Shown here: piece after piece, positions 19,844 to 31,644 of the stretch
How positions within the stretch are numbered: the stretch's first letter is position 1
How the letters are laid out: each line of letters opens with the position of its first letter
Assembly (NCBI GenBank): GCA_017165825.1
Contig: CM029368.1
Location: 2,577,870-2,641,869 of the forward strand
Length of the DNA: 64,000 nt
Reading direction: 5' to 3'
Origin: Hepsetus odoe
Taxonomy: Eukaryota > Chordata > Actinopteri > Characiformes > Hepsetidae
Notes under the pieces: generated by a model
Database searches by the model: none
Told to the model about the DNA's origin: nothing
What the model saw: only the letters and a program-made list of their open reading frames with translations
Position numbers and translations under genes: made by a program

Positions 19844-20210
19844 GGCAGCGGTGGCTCAGGACTAGGCCCCATGATCAGAAGGATGTGGATTTGAGGCTGC
19901 TCGGGTGCTGGTGGTACAGGTTCAAATCTCACCTCTGGCACTACCACTATTGGGTTCCTGAGCAAAACCCTTAACTGAAGTTGCCCCAGTGTGACTGTCA
20001 CTGTAGCTAAGAAATGGAAGTCACTCTGGCGTAAAAGTAAATGAGGCTACCTCAGACCAGGAGGTTACCTTATGGTTCCCCGAGCAAGGCACAGTCCCCA
20101 ACACTGCTCCCCAGGTGATGCCCACTGCTGCATTAAGGTATATTGGATTAAATGCAGAAGAAGCATTTTGTTGGTGGTGTGTTCACAATCAAATTCATTT
20201 TCACAATTCT
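19844..20210 (+). mobile_element. SINE-A split by a nested SINE-B
   Basis: The head aagggcagcggtggctcagg to 'atgtggatttgagg' (19844-19900) and the body 'gaccaggaggttaccttatg' to 'tcacaatcaaattcat' (20047-20210) are two halves of one SINE-A. They are separated by a complete SINE-B. Confidence 0.65.
19901..20045 (+). mobile_element. SINE-B nested in SINE-A
   Basis: It has 'ggtacaggttcaaatctcac', 'tgggttcctgagcaaaaccc' and the tail 'ggaagtcactctggcgtaaa' agtaaatg. Confidence 0.65.
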
Positions 20211-20399
20211 GGGCTGCTTTATACTCCTTTTGGCCATTAGGTTCATGTCTGGTTGCTGCAGAGATCTTTGTTGGTTTTCTATGGAGAACACACAAACTGT
20301 GAGTGCACAACAGAACACTGTGTCAAGGATGACTGGACCTTTAAGTGTCTGAAGATACAAGGTTCTAGATTAAGCGGTTCCAACCATCATCAGCAGTAA

Positions 20400-20655
20400 A
20401 TTAATCACCTGATCATCTGGAATCATCTGCACCTGGTTCTAACATGTCTTAAGTTAGACGCTTTGTTCTGCTTGAAGGTTCAGACGTAGATCACGGTGTG
20501 GATTAACCAACACAGAACTATCAAACTGCTCAGGTACAGAGACTGGACTGAAAATGAGAGACAACAACACTGTCCTTCAGGAAGATCTGGAGAACTGTTC
20601 CTCAACAAGACATTAAAAATACGTTTGGAAGCTAAATGTGAAGAAATGAGGGGTG
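20400..20655 (-). mobile_element. Family C element, inverted, one 69-bp unit
   Basis: Very similar to the inverted copy 1.2 kb earlier, with the same polarity. The two could be a local duplication or independent insertions. Confidence 0.65.
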
Positions 20656-20659
20656 GCTG

Positions 20660-22060
20660 TAAACCAGATCACAACAGCAATTAAAAGTAATATCAGGTCA
20701 AACTGAGCGGCCTTGTCAGCAAAAGCGTTTCTGAAGCATCTGGTAAAAATCAATCAAAGCAACCAATCAGAGAGCCGTTGTAAAATACAGAGAAGCAAAA
20801 ACTCTTCAAAAAGCAGGGCTGCCAAAATCCCACCCAACGAGTCCCCAGACAGCTAATTATGAGCTTTCCGAAACAATTTACAAGCTGTTTTGGTGTTACC
20901 TTCAGCTGAGTTGAGTCAGCAAGCACTCGGAGACGCCACCCGAGGCAGGACAGAAACGACGGAGAGGTGTTTTGACTCGCTGTGTTTTCTGAACCCCGAG
21001 CCCACTCAGCTGTGAAGAGTAACAGGATGTTCGGGTGGTAGGACAGGTGCCTGACAAACACCAGAGAGGCTGTGTGTGCAACTATGAGTCAACGAACCGC
21101 CAAGCCATGTTTGCATCCTCCACCCATGAAAAACAGCTCGAGTAACCCAGCAAAGGGCAGGAACCGCTATTGGATCCGCTTTCAGAAAAAGCCAGGAATG
21201 CCCAAATTTGGCAAAGCAGTGATTGAGAACGCCACAACACAGGAAACCCCTTATCCTGTCTCCGGTATCCACACACTTCAAGCAAAGACAACGCAGTCAA
21301 CCCAAATGAATGTTTCATCTTCTACGTTCGAGTCATTTTTGTGGACCAAAATGGCTCAATCCAGAATCATCGGAGCACCCAGAACCTTCCTAATCTGAAA
21401 CAAAGTAGAAGGACAGAGCAAAGAGACTTTTTGTCCCTTATTTCCACTTTTTTGGTAGGACATTCCCTGCTCTTGCAGCTGGGAGCCTTCAAACAACACA
21501 CTAATGTTATTCTGATGTCAGGCTTCCTGTGCGAAACTCACAGCTGGACCTTCAGACTCAACCAAAATGGTTTGGGTGGAAGGGGGTTAATACAGACACC
21601 ACCCGGTGAAGGGATACACACAGCTGATGGCTTATTGGATACACCAAGCTTGCATTAGAGGAATTATGGGAAGAAGTTATAGACACAAGGAGGGAGGATC
21701 AAGTAGTGCTGTAAAAAGGAGGAATTCCCACTAAACAGGATTCATTTTTAATCTTCATCAGAAACCCTGCAGGACATCCGTCCCCCAATCGTAATCAGGA
21801 GATCCCAGCATTACTGCCGCTTCCCAGATATTTTTGGATGGTGGAGCAGCACAACAGTGACACTGACCTGCCAGGCATCCGGTACCGAGGAAGGTGTCCG
21901 GTTGAGTGGTCAGTGTCAGTGGTTGAGCGATTCTGAGCAAGAGGTCACTTGCTTCAAATATTTTGACCTTAAAATAAACCCATTAGCTTCAGTCAGCTGC
22001 ATACAAGTGACAGAGGAGATAAGAGGAAAACACAGTTGACCTTGGGTGTGAGAAAGACAT
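20660..22060. other. ptp4a3 5' intron, no feature recognised
   Basis: Frames of 103, 91, 108 and 105 codons overlap here without a recognisable domain or splice context. An AATT run lies at 22063-22084. Confidence 0.4.
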
Positions 22061-22119
22061 GAAATTAATTAATTAATTAATTAAAAATAATGATGGTGTG
22101 TTTTTCTTCGTGTTTTCTT

Positions 22120-23495
22120 CGGGTTAACAACGACCACCACCAGTGCTGTTAGTCTACAAGGTGCTGGTGGAAACTAGTCTACTGTTGGCCAAAGGAGAAG
22201 GCAGCATGTTTGGAGGAGAGAAGGAGGTGGAAGTGAGGCTAGGAGATTTGAATGTTGGCAGCATGACTGGTAAAGGTAGAGAATGAGCTGATACGATGGA
22301 GAGAAGGAAGGTTGGTATTCCGTGAGTGAGAGACTAGATGGAAGGGCAGTAAGACCAGGTGTACTGGAGGAGGTTTTAAACTGTTCTACCGTGGTGTGGA
22401 TGGAAGGAGGAATGAGGGAGGAGTTATCCTAAAGGAAGAGTATGTGGAGAGTTTGAGGTGAAGAGGAGTCAGATAGGGTGATGAGTTTGAAGCTGGAAGC
22501 TGGAAGCTGAAGGAGGAGCACAGGGTGACGTATAAGAGTGGAGGAAGATGCTCACGGGTGGATTATATCCTTTACTGGAAGGTCAGTCTAAAGGAGTTTG
22601 GAGTAGTGCCAGGGGAGAGTGTAGCTAAACAGCATAGGATGGTGGTCTGTAGGATGACCGCGGAGGTCAAGAAGAGGAGGGAAGTGAGGGCAGAGTCGAG
22701 GATCAAGTGGTGGAAGCTGAAGGAGGAATTCAGGCAGGAGTGAACACAGGCACTGGGAGGTGTTGAAGAGTTACCGGACTGCTGGGAAACTACTTCAGAA
22801 GCGATAAGGCAGACGGCCTGAAAGGAACTTGGTGTGACATCTGGAAGGAAGAAGGAAGATAAGGAAACCTGGTGGTAGAACCCAGAAGTCCAGGAGCATA
22901 TACAGAAGAAGAAGCGGGACAGTCAGAGAGATGAAGAAAGTAGACAGAAGTACAAAGACAAAGTGCAGGGTGACAAAAGGAGTGGCGAAGGCTAAAGGCA
23001 AGGTGTTTGGTGAATTGTATGAGAGGCTGGACAGTAAGGAGGGAGAAAAGGACCAATACCGATTGGCTAGACAGAGAGACGGAGCTGGGAAAGATGATGC
23101 ACAGAGCTGTAGTAACTATAAAAGGATAAAGTTGATCAGCTACGTCATGAAGTTCTGGGAAAGAGTCGTGGAAGCACATAAACAAAAGAGGTGATGATCA
23201 GTGAACAGGGGTGTGGTTTTAAGCAGAATAAGACGATTGTCCCTGTGGACGATGCTTGTTGATGATATTGTGATCTGTAGCGAGAGTAAGGATTTTATTG
23301 GGAGGAGCATGTTGAGGATGGAGCTCCCAGTAAAGAGGAGAAGAGGAAGACCAAAGAGGAGGTTTATGGATGTGGTGAGATAGGAATTGCAGGCAGCAGG
23401 TTTGAAGGAGGAAGATGCAGAGGACAGTAAGAAATGGCAACGGATGATCAGCTGTGGAACACTAAACGGGAGCAGCCGAAAGAAGAACAGCAGCA
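22120..23495 (+). mobile_element. RTE-like LINE, endonuclease C-end to 3' end with internal deletion
   Basis: This is the longest LINE copy. It reads YKSGGRCSRVDYIL and GESVAKQHRMVVCRMT (end of the AP-endonuclease domain, about 22528-22670), then IKWWKLKEEFRQE, ELYERLDSKEGEKDQYRLAR (23010-23070), SNYKRIKLISYVMKFWERVV (RT start, 23110-23175) and a WTMLVDDIVICSES box (about 23235-23285). A deletion removes most of the RT palm. It is frameshifted throughout. Confidence 0.75.
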
Positions 23496-23528
23496 ACAAC
23501 ACAGTACTATCATTGTTACTAAAAATCT

Positions 23529-23577
23529 TGGGGCAGTAGGCTGAGCAAGGTACCATCCTCAACACTGCTCCCCAAGT
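23529..23577 (+). mobile_element. SINE-A remnant with internal deletion
   Basis: 'ggggcagtagg' joins directly to 'ctgagcaaggtaccatcc' and ends 'cactgctcccca', so the head and body are fused across a large deletion. Confidence 0.45.
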
Positions 23578-23984
23578 TCAGGAAAAAGTCTGCATCTTTC
23601 AAGAAGACTATGATTTTTCTGCAGAATGATGCTCCATCACTTGCATGGAAGTTCTCCACTGCGTGGCCAGTAAAGACCTTAAAGATGAAAGAATAATGAC
23701 ACGCCCCCTTCCTAACCTGACCTAAACCCTACTGAGAACTTGAGGATCTTCTTAAACGGGAGATTTACGAGGAAGGAACACAGTTCATCTCTCTGAACAG
23801 AGTCTGGGAGGCTGTGGTTGCTGCTGCACAAAATGTTCTTGAAAAGAAGGGTGGCTATTGGTCACTGATTTATTTATTTTTTTTTTTGAGATGTCAGAAA
23901 TATTTATTTGTAACGATGGGAGATGAGAAATGTGGGTTTTTTGTTTACTTGTGTAATAATTCTGCACTAATAGTTGCCAAATAA

Positions 23985-24665
23985 TTGGGAGCAGTTTGAG
24001 GAGAACCTGGAAAGATGGAGATCTGCTCTAGAGAGGAGAGGAATGAAAGTGAGTAGGACAAAGACAGAACACGAGTGTGAACGAAAGGGAGGACAGTGGA
24101 GTGGTGAGGATGGAGGGAGTGGAGCTGACAAAGGTGGAGGAGTTAAAAAACTTGGGATCAACAGTTCAGAGTAACGGCGAGTGTGGAAGAGAGGAGAAGA
24201 GGAGAGTGCAGGCTGGTTGGAATGGGTGAAGAGTGACAGGAGTAATCTGTGACAGATGGGTACCAGCGAGAGTGAAAGGGAAGGTTAACAGGACAGTAGT
24301 GAGACCAGCCATGTTGTACGGGTTGGAGACGGTGGCACTGACGAAAAGGCAGGAGGCGGAGCTGGAGGTGTCAGAGTTAAAGATGCTGAGATGTTCGTTG
24401 GGTGTGACGAGGATGGACAGGATTAGAAATGAGTATATTAGAGGGAAAGCATAGGTTAGACAAAAGGTTAGACAAAGTTGTGTTGGTTTGGACATGTCCA
24501 GAGGAGAGAGGCTGAAGATGAAGCTGCCAGGAAAGAGGAAAAGTGGAAGACCAAAGAGGAGGTTTATGGACGGGGTGAGAGAGGACATGCAGGTGGTCGG
24601 ATGCAAACTGATGATTCGTTGTTGCGACCCCTATACAGGAGCAGCCAAAAGAAGAAGCAGCAAAG
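23985..24665 (+). mobile_element. RTE-like LINE 3' fragment
   Basis: It begins in the LERWRSALERRGMKVSRTKT region after the RT box and extends to the 3' end. It contains VRPAMLYGLETVALTKRQEA and LEVSEL (24300-24385) and RMDRIRNEYIRG. Frameshifts are near 24230 and 24450. Confidence 0.75.
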
Positions 24666-24669
24666 TCGG

Positions 24670-26005
24670 ACTACACCCCATCCCGATTCCTATCTTCCTA
24701 TTTTACTGCTGTTATTAAGAGATATAAATCCCCATTTCCAGGGACAAAACTGGACGCCAAGGACCACGTTGTACCTTCGTTAGATCGTTTATATAGTTTG
24801 GACCTTGACCAGCCAATACTCCCTGCAACCAAGTCTGTAGTCATTCGGCAACCTTAAATCTTGGCCTAAGGGAAGCAAGCTGAGGATGAAGCTTGGAGGG
24901 GGTCAAAATGTGTCATTGGACACAAATCGCAGAACTGTTGCGAAATGCCTGAACCCGCCACCGAAATCCCCCGGAGTGGGAGGTTTTAGGCTTTTAACTT
25001 CCTGCACTGCGACGGGGGGACTTTCCCTTCTTCGCCTCTTCACTCCTGCAGCCGAGAGAACGGTCCAGCCACACGAGGGCCTGGAAAGGTCAGACAGATC
25101 CAAGTATGGGCCTTACAGTCTCAGCCTAACAGTTTAATTCCCCCAAACACAACCTCAGTCGCCAACTTCAGCCGTTTACTTTACATCATGACTCATGCAT
25201 GACTCGCTCAGACTGTCTAGGAAAGGGAAAAGCGAGATCCCCTTCGTCACAGCAGGCTCCAGCAACCATCCATGGATTCATTAAAGCCTTTTCTTCTAAG
25301 GACATCATGAAACAGGAACAACAATCCGCTCCATAAAGGCAAAAACCAGCGTGAGGCCGATATCAGAGCGGTCGGATTTCACGGAAATCGCATTTTTCAG
25401 CCTCAGATTAGCTGTGGTGCAGGACACTGGACTGCTCTCCTTTGTGTGAAGACGGAGAAAATTCTTGGCCTTTATTCGCCTTCTTCAGATCATCGTGTCC
25501 CCCACCCCGCCGGCGCCGCTTTATTAAAACATACATCAAGATATTCCTCACACTCTCCGCAGGGATTCAACTGCTGCATTAAACCACATGACCTGGACAC
25601 TGCAGGAGGCTCGGGAGATCCTTCACTGCAGGGTTTTATGGGAGTTTTCCCCTCAAAGGACGACAAGACAAACCCTGACGATCCCGAAACGGACAAAATG
25701 CTCGACAAAACATCGTATCTTACTTTCTGCCGTTGCCAAATTTGCATCAAACAATGCCGGGTGGAGATAAACAACAAAGATAAACAACAGTGATGGGAAA
25801 AATAGTGACCGTGATCTTTTCTTGCTGTTGCTCACTGTGTGGCCACTCACATTTACTGGGCACCAATTTTTATAACCTGCATTTTTTCATCTTAACATTC
25901 TAGCAAGGCAACTGCAATTTAATCACGCTTTAATTGGCAAACTGATAATTGGAATATCAATTAAATGAACCAGAAGCAAAAAAGTATTGTGGCGAAATAC
26001 TATTG
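24670..26005. other. ptp4a3 5' intron, no feature recognised
   Basis: This is unique-looking sequence with no recognised repeat. The largest frame (115 codons, 25446-25793) shows no known domain. Confidence 0.45.
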
Positions 26006-26009
26006 TGGC

Positions 26010-26201
26010 AGTGATGGGCTAATGTTTAGGCCTCAGGATCGGAAGGTCGGATCCCAGACCAGTAGGTCACCCTTAGGTTCCCTTTAGCAAGGTATCGTTC
26101 CCATCACTGCTCCCCGGTTGCTGGATATAGCACCCCATGCTGCATGGTGTGTGTGGGGTAAATACAGTGGTTGCATTCTGTGTGCCGTGCTTCATTTCAC
26201 A
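26010..26201 (+). mobile_element. SINE-A, 3' end lost
   Basis: It has 'cagaccagtaggtcaccctt', 'gctccccggttgctggatat' and 'gctgcatggtgtgtgtgggg'. The tail is replaced by an inverted SINE-B. Confidence 0.7.
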
Positions 26202-26395
26202 TTTACGTATTTAGCAGACGCTCTTATCCAGAGCGACTTCCATGTCCTAAGTACAGGGACAGTCCCCCTGGAGACACTCAGGGTTAAGGGTCTTGCTCAG
26301 GAACCCAGAGGTGGGATTCAAACCTGGGACCTCATGAGCCATAGGCCCATAGGCAAGTACCCACCACTAAACCACCAGACCACCACCACCCTACA
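26202..26395 (-). mobile_element. SINE-B, full length, inverted
   Basis: In reverse it has a head with the B box (aggtttgaatcccacctctg), 'ggttcctgagcaagaccctt', 'ggaagtcgctctggataaga' and the tail gcgtctgctaaatacgtaaat. Confidence 0.8.
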
Positions 26396-26479
26396 AAGCC
26401 AACTAGTCACTTTCACAACTCGGCTCCTCCGGTTTCGTTTGTTGGGCGAGTTCTTGCAGTGGAGGAGAGAACCGGTTAC

Positions 26480-26660
26480 TGACATCACATCAGCCACTGC
26501 TAACAATTCCAGCTGTTCCAAAAGCTCCAATGATTCTAGTTGTTCTAAAGGCAGTGGCTGCATTTTAACAATCACTGTTAATCACTGCGTCTATAGCAGC
26601 ATGTGCTACAGAATCACTGCTACAATCACTGCTTCTATAGCAGCATGTGCCGCACTGGCA
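26480..26660. repeat. Short local duplication (ctatagcagcatgtgc)
   Basis: 'ctatagcagcatgtgc' occurs twice about 46 bases apart (26590 and 26635), each preceded by 'atcactg'. Simple AGCTCC/GATTCT motifs precede it. Confidence 0.55.
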
Positions 26661-29060
26661 GTGAACACATTTAAACCTGCTGCAACAAAAACGTTATTTT
26701 TAAGGCCGACTGAGCAACAGCACTCAAAACATGATTCACCTGCAAAATGCATTCGAGTCAGTCCAGACAGAGTCAATAACTTTGGGGGAAAAAAATAGAA
26801 AGAAAAAAAAACAAAATGCAAAATATCCTGCGAGTAAAAGTTGACGAGACAAGTGAAGGAGGTGAGAAGAAAACCAGACACACTTTGTGTCTACAGAAAT
26901 AAAACCTGCATGAACGTGCAGGTCCACAATTCACGTTTTCTGGGGGAAACTGATGATCTAGATCTAAAATCGCATCACGTGATGCTGGCAGCAAATTCAT
27001 TTGAGAAGAGAGATGAAACGGTTCAAAGTCACTGAACCCAAACTCTAAACCTTAAAGCTTGGAGGCCTTGTTTTCTTCTCGCAGAAGAAAAAACAACCCC
27101 AACCATGAAAAGGAAGCGAAAAACGCAGATGAATCCACGCATCTTACCGTAAAACTCCTGAAAGTCAACAGTGTGTGGCTAACAACTGTTTATCTGCAGC
27201 CAATTATGTGCCCCAAGCTGCTTGGGGGGGTGGGGGGGGGGGGGTCAATTGGTTTCGCGATGGCCATCAATCTGGGCTCGGACTTCAAAGCCACGGACGG
27301 CCGGCTGTTTGTTTACGCTCTCTTTCTGGAGGCCGATAAGCATCGCACCAGGAGAGCAGGACGGATGCCCCAAACCCGCAGAGGAAAAGGAAGAAAGCCC
27401 CTCAGGCTAGAGGGGTCCAGGCCGAGCTGAGCTTCGGGCCACGGCTGAAGACCAGACAAAGGTCACGGTTACTCAAGCCTTCAGACCTCTGTGGCCTTTA
27501 CCCCTGCCAGCCGGGGCAACATGAGCAGCAGATTCCATCTAAGGGTGAACTACTTGATGAGGAAGGCGGGTTCGTTTCACATCAATCATGGCTGCAGACC
27601 AAGTACCTCGCCGACATGATGACCCACCTCTTCATGCACCGAGATAACAGGATTAACCCTTTAATGAAGAGGAAGAGAACATGAACGTTTAAAGAAGCAC
27701 GAGAGACACCCGAGTTACAGCGGCGGTGAACGGAACCAGACGTCTGAATGTCCAACAAAGAAGAAAAATGGCGGTGAAGATGGTGCCCGTCGCCTGAAAC
27801 GCTGGTTTTTCCAAAGTTTGGAGAAGATTTTAGACTAAAGATGAACCTGTTTTAGACACGTGTAGCTTCGATGGTGGGCTTGGGGAGGAAATAAAGATAC
27901 GTGTGATGTCTGGTTCATCATTCTGATGTTTTGTGCTGGAAACGAAGCCTTAGAAGCACATCCAACAATAAGGGCAGCATGCTGCTTCATCCATTTTACA
28001 TCTAATATCCAACTGAATGGTTGGTTTCACCCGTGCGAACGCGGTGCTAGCCAGATGTTGGAGATGATGTGCTTCAAGATTGCTTGGTGCTCAATTCTGA
28101 CTTCTGTTTGGGTCGGAAATCCTGCAGGAAGGTCCTGCAGAAGCTTATAATGAGCACAAAGTGTTTATCAGGACGCTCCCAGCAAACAACCGAACCATTT
28201 CTGGTGGCTCAGGATCGCAAGAGCCGACGACTCGATGAACAAGCGATATATTGTCCAACGTTCAGCCCTTCCTCTGGTGAACTGTGCGCCTGTGGTCGAG
28301 CGTAATTGGGTGCAGTTCAGGGCGAAGAACGATCCCAAGAAATCTCACAAAACGGGGAGCCTCGTGGCCAAACCGTGACCACAGTCCCAACCATGGAGTG
28401 ACATCTGAAGAGCTCCTGGACGTCACTGGGAGCACAGAAGCAGCTCCTTCTGGCACCGAGACAGAAGGTCATGTGGAAGTATTTATTTGAGGCTTGGGAC
28501 CCTCTTGGGGAAAGCTCCGTAGAATTCTTGGTCCTGAGAATCCGCTGGTCTTTTTCTCACATGTGGGATCTGTGCCGAGAGACCTTCTTGGCACAAGTGG
28601 CGACTAGGAATTATTTATTTTTTTAAACACGAAGATGCCAAGAACGAAACATCTATCCCATGGTTGCATTGTGGATACATTCAGTGTGTTACGCTCCACT
28701 GGTGGCCCCAAGCTCCTCCAGGAGAGGAACTCCCCCAAAACACTGCCCTGGACAAGGACTTCCAGCATGTCGAACAGACGATACACACCCTGTGTGTGGA
28801 CAAAGACAGCTGAGAACACTTAGCTATCCAGACAGACATGAAGAGCATGATGAATGGACAAAGACCTTCAGAAGGCTTTAGGGCTTCACATGGAGGATGA
28901 AGCTGATTTTCTGGCCATGCAAACGAGCGGAGTGTCTCCAGCGCACACCTCGGAGCCAAAGCAGAACCCAGTTCTCCAGAAAGGAGCTTTAAAAGCCAGC
29001 AGGCCTTTATCTCACTGAGGATTCTGGAGGAGACGCCGGTATCAGCTGCACATGGGAAGC
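26660..29060. other. ptp4a3 5' intron, no feature recognised
   Basis: Apart from a G run (27222-27243) I see no repeat or exon. It could hold intronic enhancers, but nothing in the bases proves it. Confidence 0.4.
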
Positions 29061-29067
29061 ACAAAAA

Positions 29068-29096
29068 ACCCTCCTCCTCCTCCTCCTCCTCCTCCC
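29068..29096. repeat. (CTC)n microsatellite
   Basis: Nine CTC units in the first intron of ptp4a3, about 100 bases after the donor. Confidence 0.9.
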
Positions 29097-29135
29097 TCCG
29101 ATCCCTCTCTCCACACAGCCGCTGTAAAACAGCCT

Positions 29136-29165
29136 GACCGGACCGGACCGGACCGGACCGGACCG
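29136..29165. repeat. (GACCG)6 pentanucleotide repeat
   Basis: Six perfect CpG-containing units lie 34 bases from the first-exon donor of ptp4a3. Confidence 0.95.
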
Positions 29166-29200
29166 GATCTGAGCTGATCTCTCCGTAAAGCGTCACTTAC

Positions 29201-29290
29201 CGAGTCCCGTAAGCAGCCCGCAGTCTCGGCGCCGCACACAATCAACCCCGAATCCGCGTCCACGTGAAAGCGGTTTCTTTTCTTCCCCGG
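29201..29290 (-). other. ptp4a3: Probable first untranslated exon of ptp4a3
   Basis: On the minus strand a GC-rich stretch ends in GACTCG|GTAAGTGACG, a strong donor at 29200/29199. It contains the E-box CACGTG (29261-29266) and no AUG-initiated long frame. It is followed by the roughly 14 kb intron leading to the 14.8 kb exon. The 5' boundary is unknown. Confidence 0.55.
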
Positions 29291-29375
29291 CTTTCAACTC
29301 CGCCCACGGTGTGGCGTCACAATGACATCAGAGGCGCGTCACAAAGGGGCGAGGCCGCCGAGCGCGCGCTTCTAG
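29255..29375 (-). promoter_or_regulatory. GC-rich promoter of ptp4a3 with CRE-like sites
   Basis: This is a small CpG-dense island in otherwise AT/CA-rich DNA. It holds a CRE variant (TGACATCA at 29323-29330), two GCGTCAC half-sites (29314-29320 and about 29336-29342), a CGCCC box near 29301 and CACGTG at 29261. No clear TATA box is seen. It lies immediately upstream of the donor-bearing first exon, so a TATA-less promoter is inferred. Confidence 0.5.
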
Positions 29376-29404
29376 AAAATTAAAGGGATAAAACAGGCTT
29401 CCTT

Positions 29405-30125
29405 TTAACTCACTCTGTACTCTATACACACTACTCTATACACACTGTACTCTATACACACACTACTCTATACACACACTACTCTATACACACACTACTC
29501 TATACACACTGTACTCTATACACACTACTCTATACACACTACTCTATACACACTGTACTCTATACACACTGTACTCTATACACGCTGTACTCTATACACA
29601 CTACTCTATACACACTGTACTCCATACACACTGTACTCTATACACACTGTACTCTATACACACAGTACTCTATACACACTACTCTATACACACTGTACTC
29701 TATACGCACTGTACTCTATACACACTGTACTCTATACACACTACTCTATACACACTGTACTCTATACACACTACTCTATACACACTACTCTATACACACT
29801 GTACTCGATACACACTGTACTCTATACACACTACTCTATACACACTGTACTCTATACACACTGTACTCTATATACACTGTACTCTAAACACACTGCACTC
29901 TACATACACTGTACTCTATACACTGTACTCTATACACTACTCTATACACTGTACTCTATACGCACTGTACTCTATACGCACTGTACTCTATATACACTGT
30001 ACTCTATACACACTGTACTCTATGCACTGTACTGTATACACTGTACTCTATACACACTGTACTCTATACACTGTACTGTATACACTGTACTCTATATACA
30101 TTGTACTCTATACACTGTATTCTAT
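29405..30125. repeat. Minisatellite, TACTCTATACACAC / TGTACTCTATACACAC units
   Basis: About 700 bases consist of mixed 14- and 16-bp units differing by a TG insertion. A few point variants (cgcact, tatgcac) appear toward the right end. It lies immediately upstream of the ptp4a3 promoter and then passes into AT-rich DNA. Confidence 0.95.
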
Positions 30126-30129
30126 ATTA

Positions 30130-30420
30130 TTTTTATATTTATTTATATTTATTATTTACTCTATATTATTATTATTAATAATAGTAATAAATATTATTTT
30201 TTTATTTGCTGATGCTGCTTTACTGCTTCATGTAATTTTTTCATAATAAATACAATGTTAATATATTAAACAGTATGTAATATTAATGCTTATTACGCTA
30301 TTACAATTAATGTTTTGTCACTATTTAATAGCTTAATGCATTTATTTGTTATTCCTTTGCCATGTCTTATTAATATTATTAATATTATTATTAGTAGTAG
30401 TATTTGCCTTTCTTGTTGTG
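30130..30420. other. AT-rich spacer
   Basis: TTATTA/AATATTA-rich sequence without recognisable coding or SINE content. Confidence 0.6.
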
Positions 30421-30424
30421 ATCT

Positions 30425-30680
30425 ATGAGGGCAGTGGTGGCCTAGTGGTTCGGGCGTTGGCCCTATGACCGGAGGATCGGGGGTTCGAACCCCTTCCCAA
30501 TGGGTTCCCCTGAGGTACCCTTGAGCAAGGTGCCGTCCCCGTCCCGCTCCTCCCTGCGATGGGCTGGCGACCTGTCCAGGGGGCGTCCCCCGTCCTCGCC
30601 CTGTGTGTGCTGGGTTGGACACCAGCACTCCCCCGTGACCCCGTTTGGGACAAGCGGCAGAAAATGGATGGTTGTAATCT
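30425..30680 (+). mobile_element. Chimeric SINE: SINE-A head with a different tail
   Basis: The tRNA head (gcagtggtggcctagtggtt, ggttcgaacccc) and 'gtacccttgagcaaggtgcc' are SINE-A. From about 30555 the sequence switches to 'gatgggctggcgacctgtcc' ... 'gggacaagcggcagaaaatg' gatgg, a different common fish repeat tail. Confidence 0.65.
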
Positions 30681-30963
30681 ACTGCTTTGCTTTTATTCCT
30701 GAGTGCTTGAAGATTTGGTTAACTTTTATTCAGATTCACTATTTTTCCATTCTGACCATCTTACAAATACTCAGAGAACAAACGAAGCTTTACTGGTTTT
30801 GGAGAGGAAATAACAAAGCTGTTAGAGTCCTCTGCTTCCATTCGCTATCGTTTTAAAGGGATCCGATTCTGCAGAAAGAGACGTCTGCATGCTTGTCTGC
30901 ATTCCTGAGAATAAAAATGATGTATAAAAGATCCACAGAGAAGACAAAAAGTTGGTTCAAATA

Positions 30964-30975
30964 AAACTTTATTGA
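30964..30975 (-). terminator. Candidate distal poly(A) signal
   Basis: The plus strand aactttattgac gives AATAAA on the minus strand. It is the last candidate before the ptp4a3 promoter region and could serve rims3 if its 3' UTR is very long, or an unrecognised transcript. Confidence 0.35.
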
Positions 30976-31640
30976 CTTCCATCCTCCAGCACTCGGTGGG
31001 CATGCATATACAGGCTTTAGATTCAAAATGGCTTTTTTTTTTTTATCCCTTTCCAAAAGTTATTTTCTTAAAAAAACTACGTGCACCTTAAATAATCAAG
31101 TCCTCAGCGTACAAACGACAAAAATACCAGTTTTACATTATCAAATACTGCACATAGAAAACATATACAAAGCACAGGTATAAAATTACAGCTTCCATTT
31201 CTTCTCCGTTCAGCAGCGTTCATCCATCCATCATCCATCCATCCCTCTTTAAACGCGAACATAAGCGGCCAGAATGGACATCGTTTTCCTTTCTGATTCC
31301 AGGGGCGAGGCTCGTTCTGATGGAGCCGGGTCCTTTTTCTCAACACCTACTCACTACTCATAACCCCTCCGACCCTTGTGCTGGTACTAACAGTGGTGGA
31401 CATTGTGGAGGTGAGGAAGGAGGATGGTCGATGTGTGAAGACAACAAAAAGAGACATCAGTCACAAACTGCAGTGCTACATGGTCCAGTGGACACAAACT
31501 GCACTTTGGAGATCATTTTTGCTCTGGACTGCGCTGTAAATGACCAACCGGTCTCGGTGTGTTCGACCCAAAAGGAGCTCATGCAAGAAAAGTCATACCC
31601 TCTAGTGCAAATCAAACCCATCCAGCCCATTTGTGGGTCA
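30976..31640. other. Possible distal rims3 3' UTR, no feature recognised
   Basis: Unique-looking sequence with a short (ATCC)n patch at 31222-31243. No convincing coding frame. Confidence 0.4.
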
Positions 31641-31644
31641 TTGG

